64,000 nt of DNA from Plantago ovata (lineage: Eukaryota > Streptophyta > Magnoliopsida > Lamiales > Plantaginaceae), in contig CM051455.1 in NCBI GenBank assembly GCA_028274465.1, forward strand, positions 73,456,489-73,520,488. Reading direction: 5' to 3'. Under the pieces are notes generated by a model. The model made no database searches. It was not told where the DNA came from and saw nothing but the letters and a program-made list of their open reading frames with translations. Shown here in pieces: positions 1-10,530 of the stretch. A program made the position numbers and the translations under genes. Positions within the stretch are counted from its first letter, which is position 1. Each line of letters starts with the position of its first letter.

Positions 1-4
1 TTCC

Positions 5-1526
5 TTGATACCTCATTTAGTGTCGTTCCCAAGAGTTGAGGAGTTTACTCCCAGAATTCTAGCACTAAAGCAAATCCATGATGCCTGCAAAGCTGAAGAT
101 GAGGCATTGCTTGCTGAGAGCCCATTTGACATTGGAAAGATATTTGCTACAGTGCTGAGACGCACTAAAACTTTGACAATAGCTCAGAAAGACATCAGTC
201 TTTATCACAAGAGCTATGAAGAAGATGTAAGTCAAGCGCTCAGGCTTGCAAAGAATGCTCTCGTAAAAGCTCAGACTTTAATGGATGAGAAGGCCGCAAC
301 AGAGAAAAGACATGAAGAGAACATGATGAATATTCAAAGAGAGTTGTCAACACTGAACTCTGACCAACAGCAAATCATCATGAAGTATAACAGTTTAAAC
401 ACTCTTGCTGAAAATTGCAATGAGTTTTATTCTCTGCACATCACTCCGATGTTGCAATCCATGTCTAAGGGGGAAAAGAAGAATACTAGAAAAAGCAACC
501 AAACCCCTCCTACTCCTGCTGCTGATGTGCCTTTGCCCATAGAACCGATTGCTGAAAAAGAGCAAAGTTCTAAAAGGCAAGCAGAATCTGAGTTGAATTC
601 AGCAAGTACAAAAAAGAGAAAAACTGCTGCTGAAACTCAAGATTTCTGTCATACTGAAAGTCATCACAATCTGAATGAAGAAGATGATGACAATCAAACA
701 ATAGCTCAAGCCATAAGAGCTAGACCCTTAACAACCTTGACTCCGTCTGGCCACTCAAAGCATTTCTCGTCTGACTCTTCAGCAAGAGATCAAGACAATG
801 CCAAGACAAGAAGAAGAAGGCAAAGACAGGAAGAGAAAAGGCTGGCCAGCATTGCTATTGGCTCCGGCATTGAATATACAAAGACCAGCAATGAGGAAAC
901 CACTCAGAATGTAATCAGAAACATTCATGGTTGCTGGATCTGAAAGCTGGAAGACTTGCTGGTGAACGAGTTCTTTCCTACAGCCATATTGAATCAAATG
1001 TTCAAATGGATTGAACTCAAGGTCCAAAGAAAGCAAAGGGAAGAATCCCTTCCAAGAAATATTGCTGGAAAATGGTTGAATCTAGAGGTCTATGTAAGAA
1101 GAGTTGCCATTGGTAAGACATACAAACAGGAACCAAATCTGATCAAACCACCTGGCATTGCTTACTACTCAGACGCGGTAACAAAGAAACCTAAGAAGAA
1201 ACTTGGATTGATTCCTTATGAGTATTTCTATCTCACTGCTAAAGGATGAAGAGGAAGATCTTCTCTGGCTAAGAAAGATTTATCCGAAAAGCATTTCAGA
1301 TACACAGCTTCTCCATGCCAGCAATTGGGGCATGCATTTGTGGGTAATTAATTACATGGAAATGAATGCTGAAAAGCATCATCATACTGCCTGCAAAAAC
1401 GCAAGAATTCTTCAACTACAAGTCCGTAGGCTTCTGGAAAACTACGAAAAGGATTGTATTGAATTCACTGCACTTGCTGAGAAGAGTGTAAGAGAGATTT
1501 TGAGAAAATCCTCTGAAAGAGCTTAA
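5..1526 (+). pseudogene. Degenerate post-pol ORF of copia-1 (env-like position), function unknown
   Basis: The reading frame is already open at the left edge; no ATG can be assigned. It runs to a TGA at 941-943, continues in the same frame to 1247-1249, and then resumes in another frame (1218-1526), so one in-frame stop and one frameshift break an ORF of about 505 codons. The first third is helical and charged (about residues 70-140, coiled-coil-like). The middle is Ser/Lys/Arg/Glu-rich with possible nuclear localisation clusters around 610-640 and 805-845. I recognise no domain and no clear signal peptide or membrane segment. It lies between the expected pol and the 3' LTR, where some plant copia lineages (Sirevirus) carry an extra ORF. 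Calling it env-like would be based on position only. Confidence 0.6.
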
Positions 1527-1777
1527 GTCCCTGCAATAGTTCTTGTTAAAGTTTTTGCTTGCTGATTCTGTTTTTGTTATCTATGCTTTCTCATGTAAAC
1601 TTCTGAAAGATAACTATCAGCAATGAAACTTTTTAGTCTTATTGGTTTTTGATTATGCAATTTACTTATGCTTACTGTTTAATTATTCAAGTATGCTTGC
1701 ATTAATCAACTGATTTATTCAACATCAAAAACCTCTAAAAGGGTAACAATTAATTTAGCCATGGATTGCTAACATCC

Positions 1778-1790
1778 AAAGGAGGAAATT
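1778..1790 (+). promoter_or_regulatory. Polypurine tract of copia-1
   Basis: AAAGGAGGAAATT directly precedes the LTR start TGTTAGG. This is the expected plus-strand primer site and fixes element orientation and the LTR boundary. Confidence 0.8.
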
Positions 1791-1958
1791 TGTTAGGAAA
1801 CTTGTAATTTTGATGAGCAATTTACCATGCTAAATTAAGGAAAGTCCAGTAACTAGTACTCTTAAGGTCCATAGGAATTTAGAATTTTAAGGACATTGTA
1901 AAAGAGGAACGTTTGCTGATGACTTAGTTAGGTGCTAGATAAGTTATTTCTTTTGCGT

Positions 1959-2052
1959 ATGATGTATTTTATTTTTTGAAAAGAAAATAACTTATTGATG
2001 CTTAGCTTATGATGTATCTTATTTTCTGAAAAGAAAATAACCTATTGAAGCA
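1959..2052 (+). repeat. Two-unit tandem repeat in copia U3
   Basis: Two imperfect units of about 43 bp, starting at 1959 and 2009 (period 50), share the words ATGATGTAT and GAAAAGAAAATAAC. They lie upstream of the TATA box, as LTR enhancer-type duplications often do. Confidence 0.7.
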
Positions 2053-2116
2053 TTTGCTGAAGATATACTTTGTTTACTACAAACAAATTATTGAAGCAAA
2101 TAGAAACCGCTCAGAA

Positions 2117-2186
2117 TCTTGAAGACTTTTGAAGATCTGAAGACTTGAAGATTTGAAGATCTGAAGACTAGAAGATTGCTGAAGAC
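2117..2186 (+). repeat. Short tandem repeat, GAAGA-CTT/TCT units
   Basis: A run of GAAGACTT, GAAGATCT, GAAGATTT-like octamers in the U3 part of the copia LTR. Confidence 0.7.
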
Positions 2187-2526
2187 TGGTATCTACAAAG
2201 GCACGTGTTGCTCAGAAAGTGAAATTTCAGCAACAGCATTGCATAAGTGAAAATCTGAAAGACAGAGTAGGTTGTGCTTGCTGAAACTGAGACCAATCAC
2301 TTACTGATGGAACATATGTGACCTCTTGCTGAATGTACGTGAATTTGCGCTCCAATGTTACTGTTTGAATTCTATTCAAATGTGCATTTAATGCAAAGCA
2401 TGCACGCGAAGGACATGAAGACTAGAAAACAAACAAAGACGCTGCTGAAAGTACAAAAGCAAGATAGTGACATGTTAAGGAACAAAATCCTTAGGATTTA
2501 AAATTCAAACGGCTCCTTATTTGCAC

Positions 2527-2534
2527 TATAAATA
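2527..2534 (+). promoter_or_regulatory. TATA box in copia LTR
   Basis: TATAAATA is followed by AGAG in the middle of the LTR, about 740 bp from its start. It is the only strong TATA candidate there and would place the U3/R boundary near 2560. Not experimentally supported. Confidence 0.6.
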
Positions 2535-3438
2535 GAGGTCATCCGGCAAAGAGTTGAAGTGTGTCAACAACGTGATCAAACTCTCACTTGTTCTTAAAAC
2601 TCACAAACCTTCAAACACTCTTACTGCCATTGATCCGTTCCAAGACTTAAAGCTTGAAAAAGCTACTTGTAAAGAAGTAGAACAAACTCGGCTAAGAAAT
2701 TAGTTAAGTGTTCTTTCTTTCGAACAAGAACAAGTCTTGACACCAGAAACAATCAAACTTGTTTACTGAAAAGTATTCCAAGTTGTGTTTCTTAGATTAC
2801 TTGTTGTAACTGAAGAAGTTATAATTAAGTCATCTCACCCCAAAACTCTCTAACTGAAAATACACCCTTTCAGGCGTGATATTCAGGGGGAACTTAATTG
2901 AGCATAGTTTTGCTGATTAAAAGTACCAAGTTTGGTGGAGAACAAGGTTGAGTTCTCTATTTTAGGTTGGAGACGAAGCAAGTGTGCTTTGGTTTCTGTT
3001 GAATCGCTTTAGATAGGAGATTGTAAGGAACCTCAATCATATCCTAGTGGATTCAGTCCTAGAAAGGACGAAGTGGATTAGTTGAGAGATTACGCCACTC
3101 TCAGATACCACTATAAAAGTGTTTGTGTGATTTACTTACTGTATTTAGCTTTCAGCAATTCATATCTGTCTGTACACAGTCACTCACTTCACTTGCTGAA
3201 ACCTTTACTTGCTGAAAAAGCACTTACTGTTTCAAAGACTTCCGCTCTCTGATTTTAAGTATCAGCAAACCAAGCTACTGAAAAGTAACTTACGCTTGCT
3301 GAGAAAGTTAGGTATCAGCAAACTCATTACTGAAAAGTAATAAGTACTTGCTGAAAAAGTTTTAAACGATGAAAGTTTGAAAATACTATTCACCCCCCCC
3401 CCCCACTAGTCTTTTCTTGTTGTTTAAAGGGACCAACA

Positions 3439-3754
3439 ATATTGATCCGTTCCAAGACTTAAGCTTGCAACCAAAGCTACTTCTGGAGAAGTAGAATACC
3501 AAAGCTAAGAAATTAGTTTTAAGTGTTCTTTCCTCTAAACAAGAACAAGTCTTGACACCAAGAAACAACATACTTGCTTACTGCAGAGTATTGTCAAGTT
3601 GAGTTCCTCAGATTATTTGTGTTAACTGAAAAGTTAATTTCTGTATTCTCATCCCAAACCTCTCTAACTGATAAAACCACCTTTAAGGCGTATTTGTCAG
3701 GGGGAACTAATCAGGTATAGTTTTGCTGATATGTGTCCCAAGTTTGGTGGAGAA
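3439..3754 (+). repeat. Copia-2 5' LTR fragment, first part
   Basis: By eye this aligns with 2632-2945 of the copia-1 LTR at moderate identity. It is cut on the left by the copia-1 insertion and on the right by A1. The duplicate GAGAA flanks A1, so this fragment joins directly to 13344. Confidence 0.85.
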
Positions 3755-4388
3755 TGATGAATGTGTATTTTACACTTTCATTTGAGTCTTTTTCACCGAT
3801 TTTAGCTATTTTCTATGTTAACTTCGCTATGTTTTAGTGCATTTTATTAGAATAGTGTCACGTTTCCCTTTAGTTTTTATTTTACAGGTTTTGGTTGAAA
3901 AACGAGGTTTTCCAGGAAATTATATTGAAGTAGACAAGGAATTAGTGTTCCAGAAGCCTATTTGGAGTATCTGAAAGATTCCGGATAGGATTTGAAGTCT
4001 AGGGGTCGAATCTGGAGGTTAGAAGGCCACTAGGAGTCAGAAACCGAGTCCGAAAAGGGGAAGAAATCCAAAAACGCGTCGAAAATGCGTTTTAGGCCGA
4101 AAAATACTCCCGGGCGAATCGCCCGGGATGTGGGGCGAATCGCCCCACACCAGCCGAATCGCCCGGTGTGTGGGGCCCCTCGCGCCACACAATTCATAGC
4201 CTATATATAGTTGCTCAGTTTTTCTCCAATTTTCATACTTTTCCAGACCTTTTCTCTCACCTTTCTCTATAGCCTATATATAGTTCATTTTATTTTGCAT
4301 GAGACTCCATTTTCTGTGTTGCATTGTTTTTTGCATTAGAGTCTAGCTTAGTTGCTTGAGGACAAGCAAAGGTTCGGTTTGGGGAGTT
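3755..4388 (+). repeat. Extra truncated LTR plus internal 3' tail at the left end of A1
   Basis: 3755-4273 matches the first part of the LTR through the TATA region. About 4285-4388 matches the last 100 bp of the internal region, including the PPT (compare 12020-12124). The junction carries a second copy of AGCCTATATATAG (4197 and 4272). The element therefore has an LTR - tail - LTR - internal - LTR structure with one TSD around the whole. Confidence 0.85.
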
Positions 4389-5562
4389 TGATGAATGTGT
4401 ATTTTACACTTTCATTTGAGTCTTTTTTACATATTTTAGCTATCCTCTATGTTAATTTAGCTATGTTTTAGTGCATTTTATTAGAATAGTGTCACGTTTC
4501 CCTTTAATTTTTATTTTACAGGTTTTGGTTGAAAAACGAGGTTTTCCGGGAAATTATATTGAAGTAGACAAGGAATTGGTGTTCCAGAAGCCTATTTGGA
4601 ATATCTGAAAGATTCCGGATAGGATTTGAAGTCTAGGGGTGGAATCTGGAGGTTAGAAGGCCACTAGGAGTCAGAAACCAAGTTCCAAAAGGGGAAGAAA
4701 TCCAAAAACGCGTCGAAATTGCATTTTAGGCCGAAAAATACTCCCGGGCGAATCGCCCGGTGTGTGGGGCCCTTCGCCCCACACAATTCGTAGCCTATAT
4801 ATAGCTGCTCAGTTTTTCTCCGATTTTCATACTTTTCCAGACCTTTTCTCTCACCTTTCTCTGTAGTTTTAGGTAGGAATTCCCCAGAGCCTGTTCTGGG
4901 GGTTCTTAGCTTAGGAGATACTTTTTCTTAGCAGTTTGGAGCTTGTAAGATCGCGATTCTTCGGAGATTGACAACCTTCGGTAACATTGTATCTTACAAT
5001 TTTTCTACTTATTTTTATATATCTTTCAACATGTTTTCTTCTATGATTTCTGTTGGTGATAGTATGTGAATTCTTAGCGAAGGGTTAATAATTATGCTAA
5101 TGGCTATATCGCGCATTATACTCTGAGTTGTTGCTTTATTTCTTTGATCTATCTAAATCTCTATCTTCGTATTGTTGATTAATTATTGCACACAATTGGA
5201 CAATTCATTGGTCTTTGACCTATCTAAATCTTTATCTTCGTAGTGTTTGATAATTACAACTGAACAAATCATTGATCAAAGATCTCCATGCAAAACCGAG
5301 AAATTCATGCATGATTATTAACCTGTTATGCTTTGGAGGACCATACTATCACCAATCTCCATTATCTGTTAAGAAAAACCTTTGCTAAACCGTCTGCTGT
5401 TTTATATTCTCAAGTTAAATTAGAAAAAGCTAGTTATAGTCCTTAGAGATCGACACTCGAGGTTATTCTACTGCTACACTACGGTTTTCGTTGTGTTGTG
5501 AATTGCCTTTGGCTAAATACAAATTTATTTGATCGTTGGACCCGACATCCACGCGTACATCA
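4389..5562 (+). repeat. A1 5' LTR (1,174 bp)
   Basis: Starts TGATGAATG directly after the PPT copy and ends TACATCA before the PBS. It is nearly identical to the 3' LTR at 12125-13338 apart from a deletion of about 38 bp (present at about 12792-12830). TATA box TATATATA at 4796-4803, immediately downstream of a GC-rich palindrome cluster (4741-4785). Confidence 0.9.
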
Positions 5563-5565
5563 AAT

Positions 5566-5583
5566 TGGCGCCGTTGCCGGGGA
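5566..5583 (+). promoter_or_regulatory. Primer binding site of A1, tRNA-Asp type
   Basis: TGGCGCCGTTGCCGGGGA lies 3 bp after the LTR. It is complementary to the 3' end of plant tRNA-Asp, the primer commonly used by Athila-like elements. Confidence 0.85.
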
Positions 5584-5707
5584 CTATACTCCTTTTTTCT
5601 GTTTAATTTGTTTATATTTTCAGCATTCAATTCCTAGTTCTAGTAGTTTTAGTTTTCCCTTTTAATCTCTTTCTGATACTCCTTTCCTAGTTTGTTACAG
5701 ATAGTGT

Positions 5708-7849
5708 ATGCCACATACACGATCTAGAGGAACACCGCTTGCAGATTCAATTGCTGAGATCGACAGAGTCTACCACCAAAGAAGGCCACTACTTCAAAGG
5801 CGTGAACTAGAGGAAATAGAGGATACCGATTTCTCTGAATCTCTATGCAGTCTTTTCAAGGAAATCGACGGAATGGCAGAAGCTAGACCACTGAAAGCAT
5901 GGGTTCAACCCTCCAAGGATCATATGAGGGGACCGGCGATTGTTCTTTCGTCTGCAACTCGAGATCTGGAAATCAAGAACCACGCGTTCCAACAACTTCC
6001 GAGGTTCTATGGCTTAGCAAGGGAAGATGTGATGGGGTACTTGCACGATATCGATGATTTCGTCAACCAACTCCCACGACCAGGAGGTGAAATAACAACG
6101 GATGAGTTGAGGATGAAGGTTTTTGCTATGGGGCTTGGCGACAGAGCCAAGTCGTGGTTGAGTTCTCTACCAGCAGGCTCGCTGGACACTTGGGAGAAGG
6201 TTTTTTCCTTTTTCATGGAAAAATACTTCCCTCACACCTTGACTACCGCGCTAAAGGCGCAAATCATTGGATTCAAACAGAACTATGATGAGACCATCTA
6301 CACCGCATTTGAGAGGTTCCAAGATCTCACGAACAAGTGCCCTCACCATGGTTTTGAGCTTTTTGACCTAGTCCAACACTTCTACAATGGACTAACCTTC
6401 GAGAACCAACAAGTGGTGGATTTCCAATGCCGAGGCAATATTTGGGAGGAAACCGCAGAAGCCGTCTGGGCAGTTTTCAAAAGGCTTGCTAAGGGTTCGC
6501 AGTTCAAGGACCCAAGAGCGATGGTTGGACCTGAAGCTCCACCGACTCAAGAAGCCCCTATGTATAGGGGGAATGGGGATCAATTCGATTGCTTTACCAA
6601 CGAATTGAAGCAAGTCCTCAAGAGCGCCACTGGAACAACTGTTTTGAACGAAGTTTGCCGAATATGCAAGAACTATGGGCATGGGGCTCATATGTGTAGA
6701 TCGGAGCTTGCGTATGATGATGGCAACTGGGCTCAAGAAGGCGAAGAGGAAGCCCTTCCTACGGAGTTTGGTACTCAAGAAGCTAGCTACGGACAAGATG
6801 GTAGGAATCCTCGAGGTGGATTTTGGAGAAGAGGGTTACGAAACAATCAAGGATATGCACCGGCTAGCCAAACTTATGGCCCTAACCAAGACCGTAGTAG
6901 GCTTAACTATGGTAATGATCACTGCGAAAGCCCCGCTCCGAAAGAGCAACCGAAGTCGAAGTCGGCTCAACTGATGGAGAACTTGCAAAAAATGGTTTAT
7001 CACACCCAAAGTTTTCTCAAACGTTATGAAGAAGATTCTGAGAAGACTAGGGCAAGGCTTGATAGGTTGGAAGAGAGCACTAGGGTTGCCCAACAAAAGA
7101 TGCAAGAGTTGATCGACGGAGGAGCAAGTAGGGAGCAAGGCAAGCTGCCTAGCAACACTGAGAAGTCGATGTCCATTACCTTGGCGGGTGATCTACCTGT
7201 CGAAATCACCATCAAGAAGGTTGCTAAGTGCGAGTCTTGCAAGGGGGAAGTGCCCCCACAGACTAAGGAAGAAGAGAAGGACCTTGGTTCTGACGAGAGT
7301 GAAGAGGAGCGAGAGGATCCCGAGCCACTCCCTCAAAGTTTCGATGTTAAGGTCGGGATTGGTGAGCTTGAAGATGTCCGTGCCACACTAGACACCGGAT
7401 CCTACTCTAATGTTCTCCCTATGAATGTGTTCGAGAAGAGTAGCCTTGGAAAACTATCTGAGCATAAGGCTATTGTGCAACTGGCGGATGGATCCTTTGT
7501 GATACCCGAAGGCGTTGTGAAGAATGTATTTGTCAAGATTTGTGAAGCTTCTGTATGCACCAATTTTGTAGTTATGTCGGCGTCTACACCTGGGACGGGG
7601 GATGTTGTTCTCTTGGGGCGAACGTTCTTGACTAAGCTACGCTACGTGATAGACATCTACCGAAGGACTTGCACTATTGAGGTGGATGGCAAGCGACATG
7701 TGTTGCGAGCCATATCTGATCCAACTGATACTTCTCACACTATTAACTACTGTGGTCTTGCTGCCTATGTTCATTCTTATTCACAGGTTCGTGGCATGAA
7801 TAGGAGATCAATGAAGGGGAAGTCTAGTACCCTCAAGAAGAAGAGCTAG
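5708..7849 (+). CDS. A1 gag-protease polyprotein (713 aa), open
   Basis: It encodes a capsid/nucleocapsid precursor fused to an aspartic protease, for assembly of virus-like particles in the cytoplasm. The ATG at 5708 begins MPHTRSRGT, the same start type as B2. A Retrotrans_gag-like region covers about residues 95-265, with the usual FPHTLT and YDETIYTAFERF-type helices. A CCHC knuckle (C-x2-C-x4-H-x4-C, CRICKNYGHGAHMC) starts near residue 317. A charged coiled coil lies near 420-480, an acidic stretch near 515-540, and the retropepsin motif LDTGS has its Asp near residue 562 with LLGR as the flap-side partner near 636. The ORF ends soon after the protease, whereas autonomous Athila elements continue into reverse transcriptase. 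The frame is intact, so the protein could still be made. Confidence 0.9.
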   Translation: MPHTRSRGTPLADSIAEIDRVYHQRRPLLQRRELEEIEDTDFSESLCSLFKEIDGMAEARPLKAWVQPSKDHMRGPAIVLSSATRDLEIKNHAFQQLPRFYGLAREDVMGYLHDIDDFVNQLPRPGGEITTDELRMKVFAMGLGDRAKSWLSSLPAGSLDTWEKVFSFFMEKYFPHTLTTALKAQIIGFKQNYDETIYTAFERFQDLTNKCPHHGFELFDLVQHFYNGLTFENQQVVDFQCRGNIWEETAEAVWAVFKRLAKGSQFKDPRAMVGPEAPPTQEAPMYRGNGDQFDCFTNELKQVLKSATGTTVLNEVCRICKNYGHGAHMCRSELAYDDGNWAQEGEEEALPTEFGTQEASYGQDGRNPRGGFWRRGLRNNQGYAPASQTYGPNQDRSRLNYGNDHCESPAPKEQPKSKSAQLMENLQKMVYHTQSFLKRYEEDSEKTRARLDRLEESTRVAQQKMQELIDGGASREQGKLPSNTEKSMSITLAGDLPVEITIKKVAKCESCKGEVPPQTKEEEKDLGSDESEEEREDPEPLPQSFDVKVGIGELEDVRATLDTGSYSNVLPMNVFEKSSLGKLSEHKAIVQLADGSFVIPEGVVKNVFVKICEASVCTNFVVMSASTPGTGDVVLLGRTFLTKLRYVIDIYRRTCTIEVDGKRHVLRAISDPTDTSHTINYCGLAAYVHSYSQVRGMNRRSMKGKSSTLKKKS

Positions 7850-7860
7850 GCGCAGACAGG

Positions 7861-7909
7861 AGTCGAGTCAAAGACTTTAAACAATGGCGCTATCCGGGAG
7901 GCAACCCGG
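7861..7909 (+). promoter_or_regulatory. Conserved post-stop motif with CCGGG/CCCGG hairpin (A1)
   Basis: Just after the gag-pro stop comes GAGTCGAG..AAAGACTTTAAACAA..GGCGCT, then arms CCGGG and CCCGG around AGGCAA (7894-7909). The same block follows the gag-pro stop in B1 (17465-17480), B2 (31605-31620) and A2 (51960-51975). Role unknown; an RNA structure is plausible. Confidence 0.75.
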
Positions 7910-9730
7910 AGTTTTTATCGCTTTCTTTACTGATTTTTTGCATGCATTCATTCTTGAACAATTTGCCTTTCATATGTGAATTTGTTCGTCTCTGTGTCGT
8001 ATGTGCTTATGTTATGTTTGAGTAAGATTTTTCGAGTGGTTTTATGAGAAAAATGGTTTCGGGGATTAAAAACCGCGTTTTTTGTCGAAGATTTCGTCTC
8101 CCCGCATCAGGAGATAGGGGGCGAATCGCCCCGCACGGGGCGACTCGCCCCACGGTCTCTGCAGGTTAAAAACACGGATTTCCTCCTTTTTCCTCATTTC
8201 TTCATCTCTTCACCCTTCTTACTCCCCAAAAACCCGAAATTCGCGAAATTATCTTCAAATCTTCATAAAACCTTCATTTCTCCACCAAATTTAGTGTTCT
8301 ATAGCTTCAATCGAAGCCCATTACGTGCTCTTTCTTTTCATTCGAACAAATTTCACCATAGTGAATTCGTTTTCCAGATCTGAGGTATCTTCTTATGAAC
8401 CCTAATTTTTTAAATTTGGGGGTTTTCTAATTTGAGCTTCAATTCGGCTTATATGTTGTATGGGTAGGTTGTTTGTGTGATTAGAAGCATTATTTACTAT
8501 CAATTGCATGCTCAATTGTAGCGACCCGGCCCACTAACGGGCCGAGATCCAGCCCAACGGGCCGGCAAGGTTACTGATGGGCGCTCTCCGGGGTGATATG
8601 CTGGCCCCACAGACCAACACGGGTTCTAAACCGCGCACTTTGTCCTCACTCGTGCGCGCACCGGGAACTTCCCAGTGGGTCACCCATCCTAGAATTGCTC
8701 CAGAGCAAGCACGCTTAACTCTAAAGTTCTTAGGTGGATTCCCGAAAAGAAAGGTGCACCTTGTTGGTATGAGTAGCGTTCTCAATCCTTTTAAGCCTCT
8801 GAAATCTGGGGCGTTACAATCAATCCCTCTTAAATTGTGCAACGTCCTCGTTGCGCGCTGTCCCGAGACCAACCATCCGTGCAGGATTCTAGAGGTGGCC
8901 CCTCCAGGCTCAAGCGGTGGCTCCCACCGTCGATACGGTGTAGCACTTTGCCCCGGATGGCACTTAGTTCCTGCAGTTCCGGATAGTCCCGCTCTGATAC
9001 CACTTGTAACGACCCGGCCCACTAACGGGCTGAGACCCGGCCCAACGGGCCGGCAAGGTTACTCATGGGCGCTCTCCGGGGTGATATGCTGGCCCCACAG
9101 ACCAACACGGGTTCTAAACCGCGCACTTTGTCCTCACTCGTGCGCGCACCGGGAACTTCCCAGTGGGTCAACCATCCTAGAATTGCTCCAGAGCAAGAAC
9201 GCTTAACTCTGAAGTTCTTATAGGTGGATTCCCAAAAAGAAAGGTGCACCTTGTTGGTATGAGTAGCATTCTCAATCCTTTTAAGCCTCTGAAATCTGGG
9301 GCGTTACATCAATTATGCTTGAATTGTTGATTTGGGAATTTTGCTACTAGATGTTCTTATCTTGTTATGCAATGTATCTTTTTCTTCAATTCCTTGCATA
9401 TGCTTATGTTTACTGATGTAATGATGATGGATTTGATGGTAGAATGCATAATTGTTGAGTATGAGGATTTATGATGCTAGAATTTTTCGCTTATATGGTA
9501 TGAATTGAGCCTTGTTATTTAGGTTATTGGTTGTCTAGCAAGAGCATATGTGATGTATTGCATGTAGTAGTTACATTGGTATGTTGCATGTTGAAGAAGC
9601 TAGGCTAGACATAAAGGATTTGGGGAGTTCGATTGTTGATTTCATCACTTGTGTGTTTCGTTCTTATATTAGCATATGCATGGGTCAAGTTTTGTGTCAT
9701 ACGAGGTACTAACTGTTGTTTGTAGGAACC
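7910..9730 (+). other. UTR/intron-like leader of the A1 accessory ORF, holding a GC palindrome pair and a TRIM
   Basis: 8117-8154 holds two GGGGCGAATCGCCCC-type palindromes. About 8160-8385 is a pyrimidine-rich, 5'UTR-like stretch. A GT donor candidate at 8386 (CTGAG|GTATC) and an AG acceptor at 9724-9725 (TTTGTAG|GAACC) bracket a T-rich intron-like segment containing the TRIM; ATG follows at 9731. B2 has the same layout (32179-32805), with similar sequence after the donor (ATGAACCCTAA). No long ORF belongs to this stretch. Splicing is inferred from sequence only. Confidence 0.55.
8517..9308 (-). mobile_element. Complete TRIM (miniature LTR retrotransposon), TSD TCAAT
   Basis: Two LTRs of about 302 bp (8517-8818 and 9005-9308) flank only 186 bp of internal sequence. 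Termini are TGTA(A/G)CG...CGTTACA. TSDs TCAAT lie at 8512-8516 and 9309-9313. On the minus strand the right LTR is followed by a PBS (TGGTATCAGAGC, 8991-9002) matching initiator-Met tRNA, and GAGGGATTGAT ahead of the other LTR is a weak PPT. No coding capacity; ORFs crossing it are accidental. A third LTR copy stands alone at 24167-24469. Confidence 0.92.
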
Positions 9731-10530
9731 ATGCCAAGGGAGAGGAGCACTCCCGTATGATTACTATGAAGTATTGGAGGAGGATCGATTACAACCATGT
9801 CAAGGAGAGTGATCTCGTTAGAGGTGCGTTCGAGCCACGGGCTCTTGCAACAACGTCGCGGATTATCCAAGAGGAGGAGCTAGAGTACACCTGGAGTAAG
9901 GACTCCTATGCCTATTCATGCACCACCGAAGGGACAACAACAATTATTACGTTAGCAATCTATCACAAGGACTGCAAATTTCGAGTGAATAGGAAGGCAC
10001 CGGGACGATCGTGCCGCGATGGATTCAATCTTGAGTCGACAGTGGCTAGAAGGTTCCGAAGCGCTAGCTTGATTCCAAAACATAATGACATGGGTACCCA
10101 GCCCCTCTTAGGGGTGCCCCTTGACTGCCTCTAAAGGGAGCATCATATAGACATCTGGAGCATCAACCGTAGAGAATGTGGTCGACTTAGGAAAAAATGG
10201 AAGACAACCTCCGGAGTCCGGGTATCCAAGCAGCTTGCTGTAACCTCCTCGAGGTGTAAAACGTTGGATAGGGAGGCTCTGATACCACTGCCCTTTCCCC
10301 TTCAACAGTTCACAACCTATTGGAGAGATACCGGGTGGAAGATTCCATAACAGTGGCGGCCAATCTTGAAGATTCTCTTCGACGATGCAACTCTACTGGT
10401 GACGATGGTGATGACAGTAGTGACAATGAAGGCCATACGGACAATGATGATACAGATGGAGGAGTTGTTCCTATCCGGTCTATAAATGGAACTACTGCAC
10501 CTACCAGAAGACCTGATGATCACCTATAAG
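9731..10530 (+). pseudogene. Degenerate accessory ORF region of A1
   Basis: This is the positional counterpart of the B2 accessory ORF. The ATG at 9731 after the acceptor stops after nine codons; another frame stays open to 10134 (152 codons from 9676), and a last piece (10320-10529) encodes an Asp-rich tail. I see no convincing protein similarity to the B2 ORF. A stretch near 10100-10310 looks foreign: it contains an antisense initiator-Met PBS-like word at 10276-10287. Function unknown. Confidence 0.45.

Larger units (their letters stand above)
1..3438 (+). mobile_element. Ty1/copia element copia-1, 3' part only
   Basis: This is the right end of a copia element whose 5' LTR and pol lie left of the window. 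It contains a degenerate ORF, a polypurine tract (AAAGGAGGAAATT at 1778-1790) and a 3' LTR. Its LTR is homologous to the copia-2 LTR fragments at 3439-3754 and 13344-13706. The sequence right after the LTR matches an internal LTR position (around 2632), so copia-1 appears to have inserted into the 5' LTR of a sister element. The candidate TSD on the right is ATATT (3439-3443); the left copy is outside the window. Copia assignment rests on the linked copia-2 pol gene order. Confidence 0.8.
1791..3438 (+). repeat. 3' LTR of copia-1 (1,648 bp)
   Basis: It starts TGTTAGG after a polypurine tract and ends GACCAACA, giving TGTT...AACA termini. A 12-C run (3393-3404) lies close to its right end. It contains a TATA box, two kinds of short tandem repeat and many TTGCTGA words. 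The piece from about 2632 onward aligns with the interrupted copia-2 LTR. Confidence 0.85.

Noticed and set aside
5566..5583. tRNA gene fragments
   Set aside because: The tRNA-complementary sequences are primer binding sites next to LTRs; no cloverleaf is present.
6392..7242. Antisense frames over gag-pro of A1 (and similar over B1, B2, A2, C)
   Set aside because: Shadows of the sense coding frame; no independent start or domain evidence.
8534..9249. Frames of 75-209 codons on both strands
   Set aside because: They run across TRIM LTRs and interior; the same strings reappear at 24144-24374 because it is the same LTR. GC-rich noncoding sequence.
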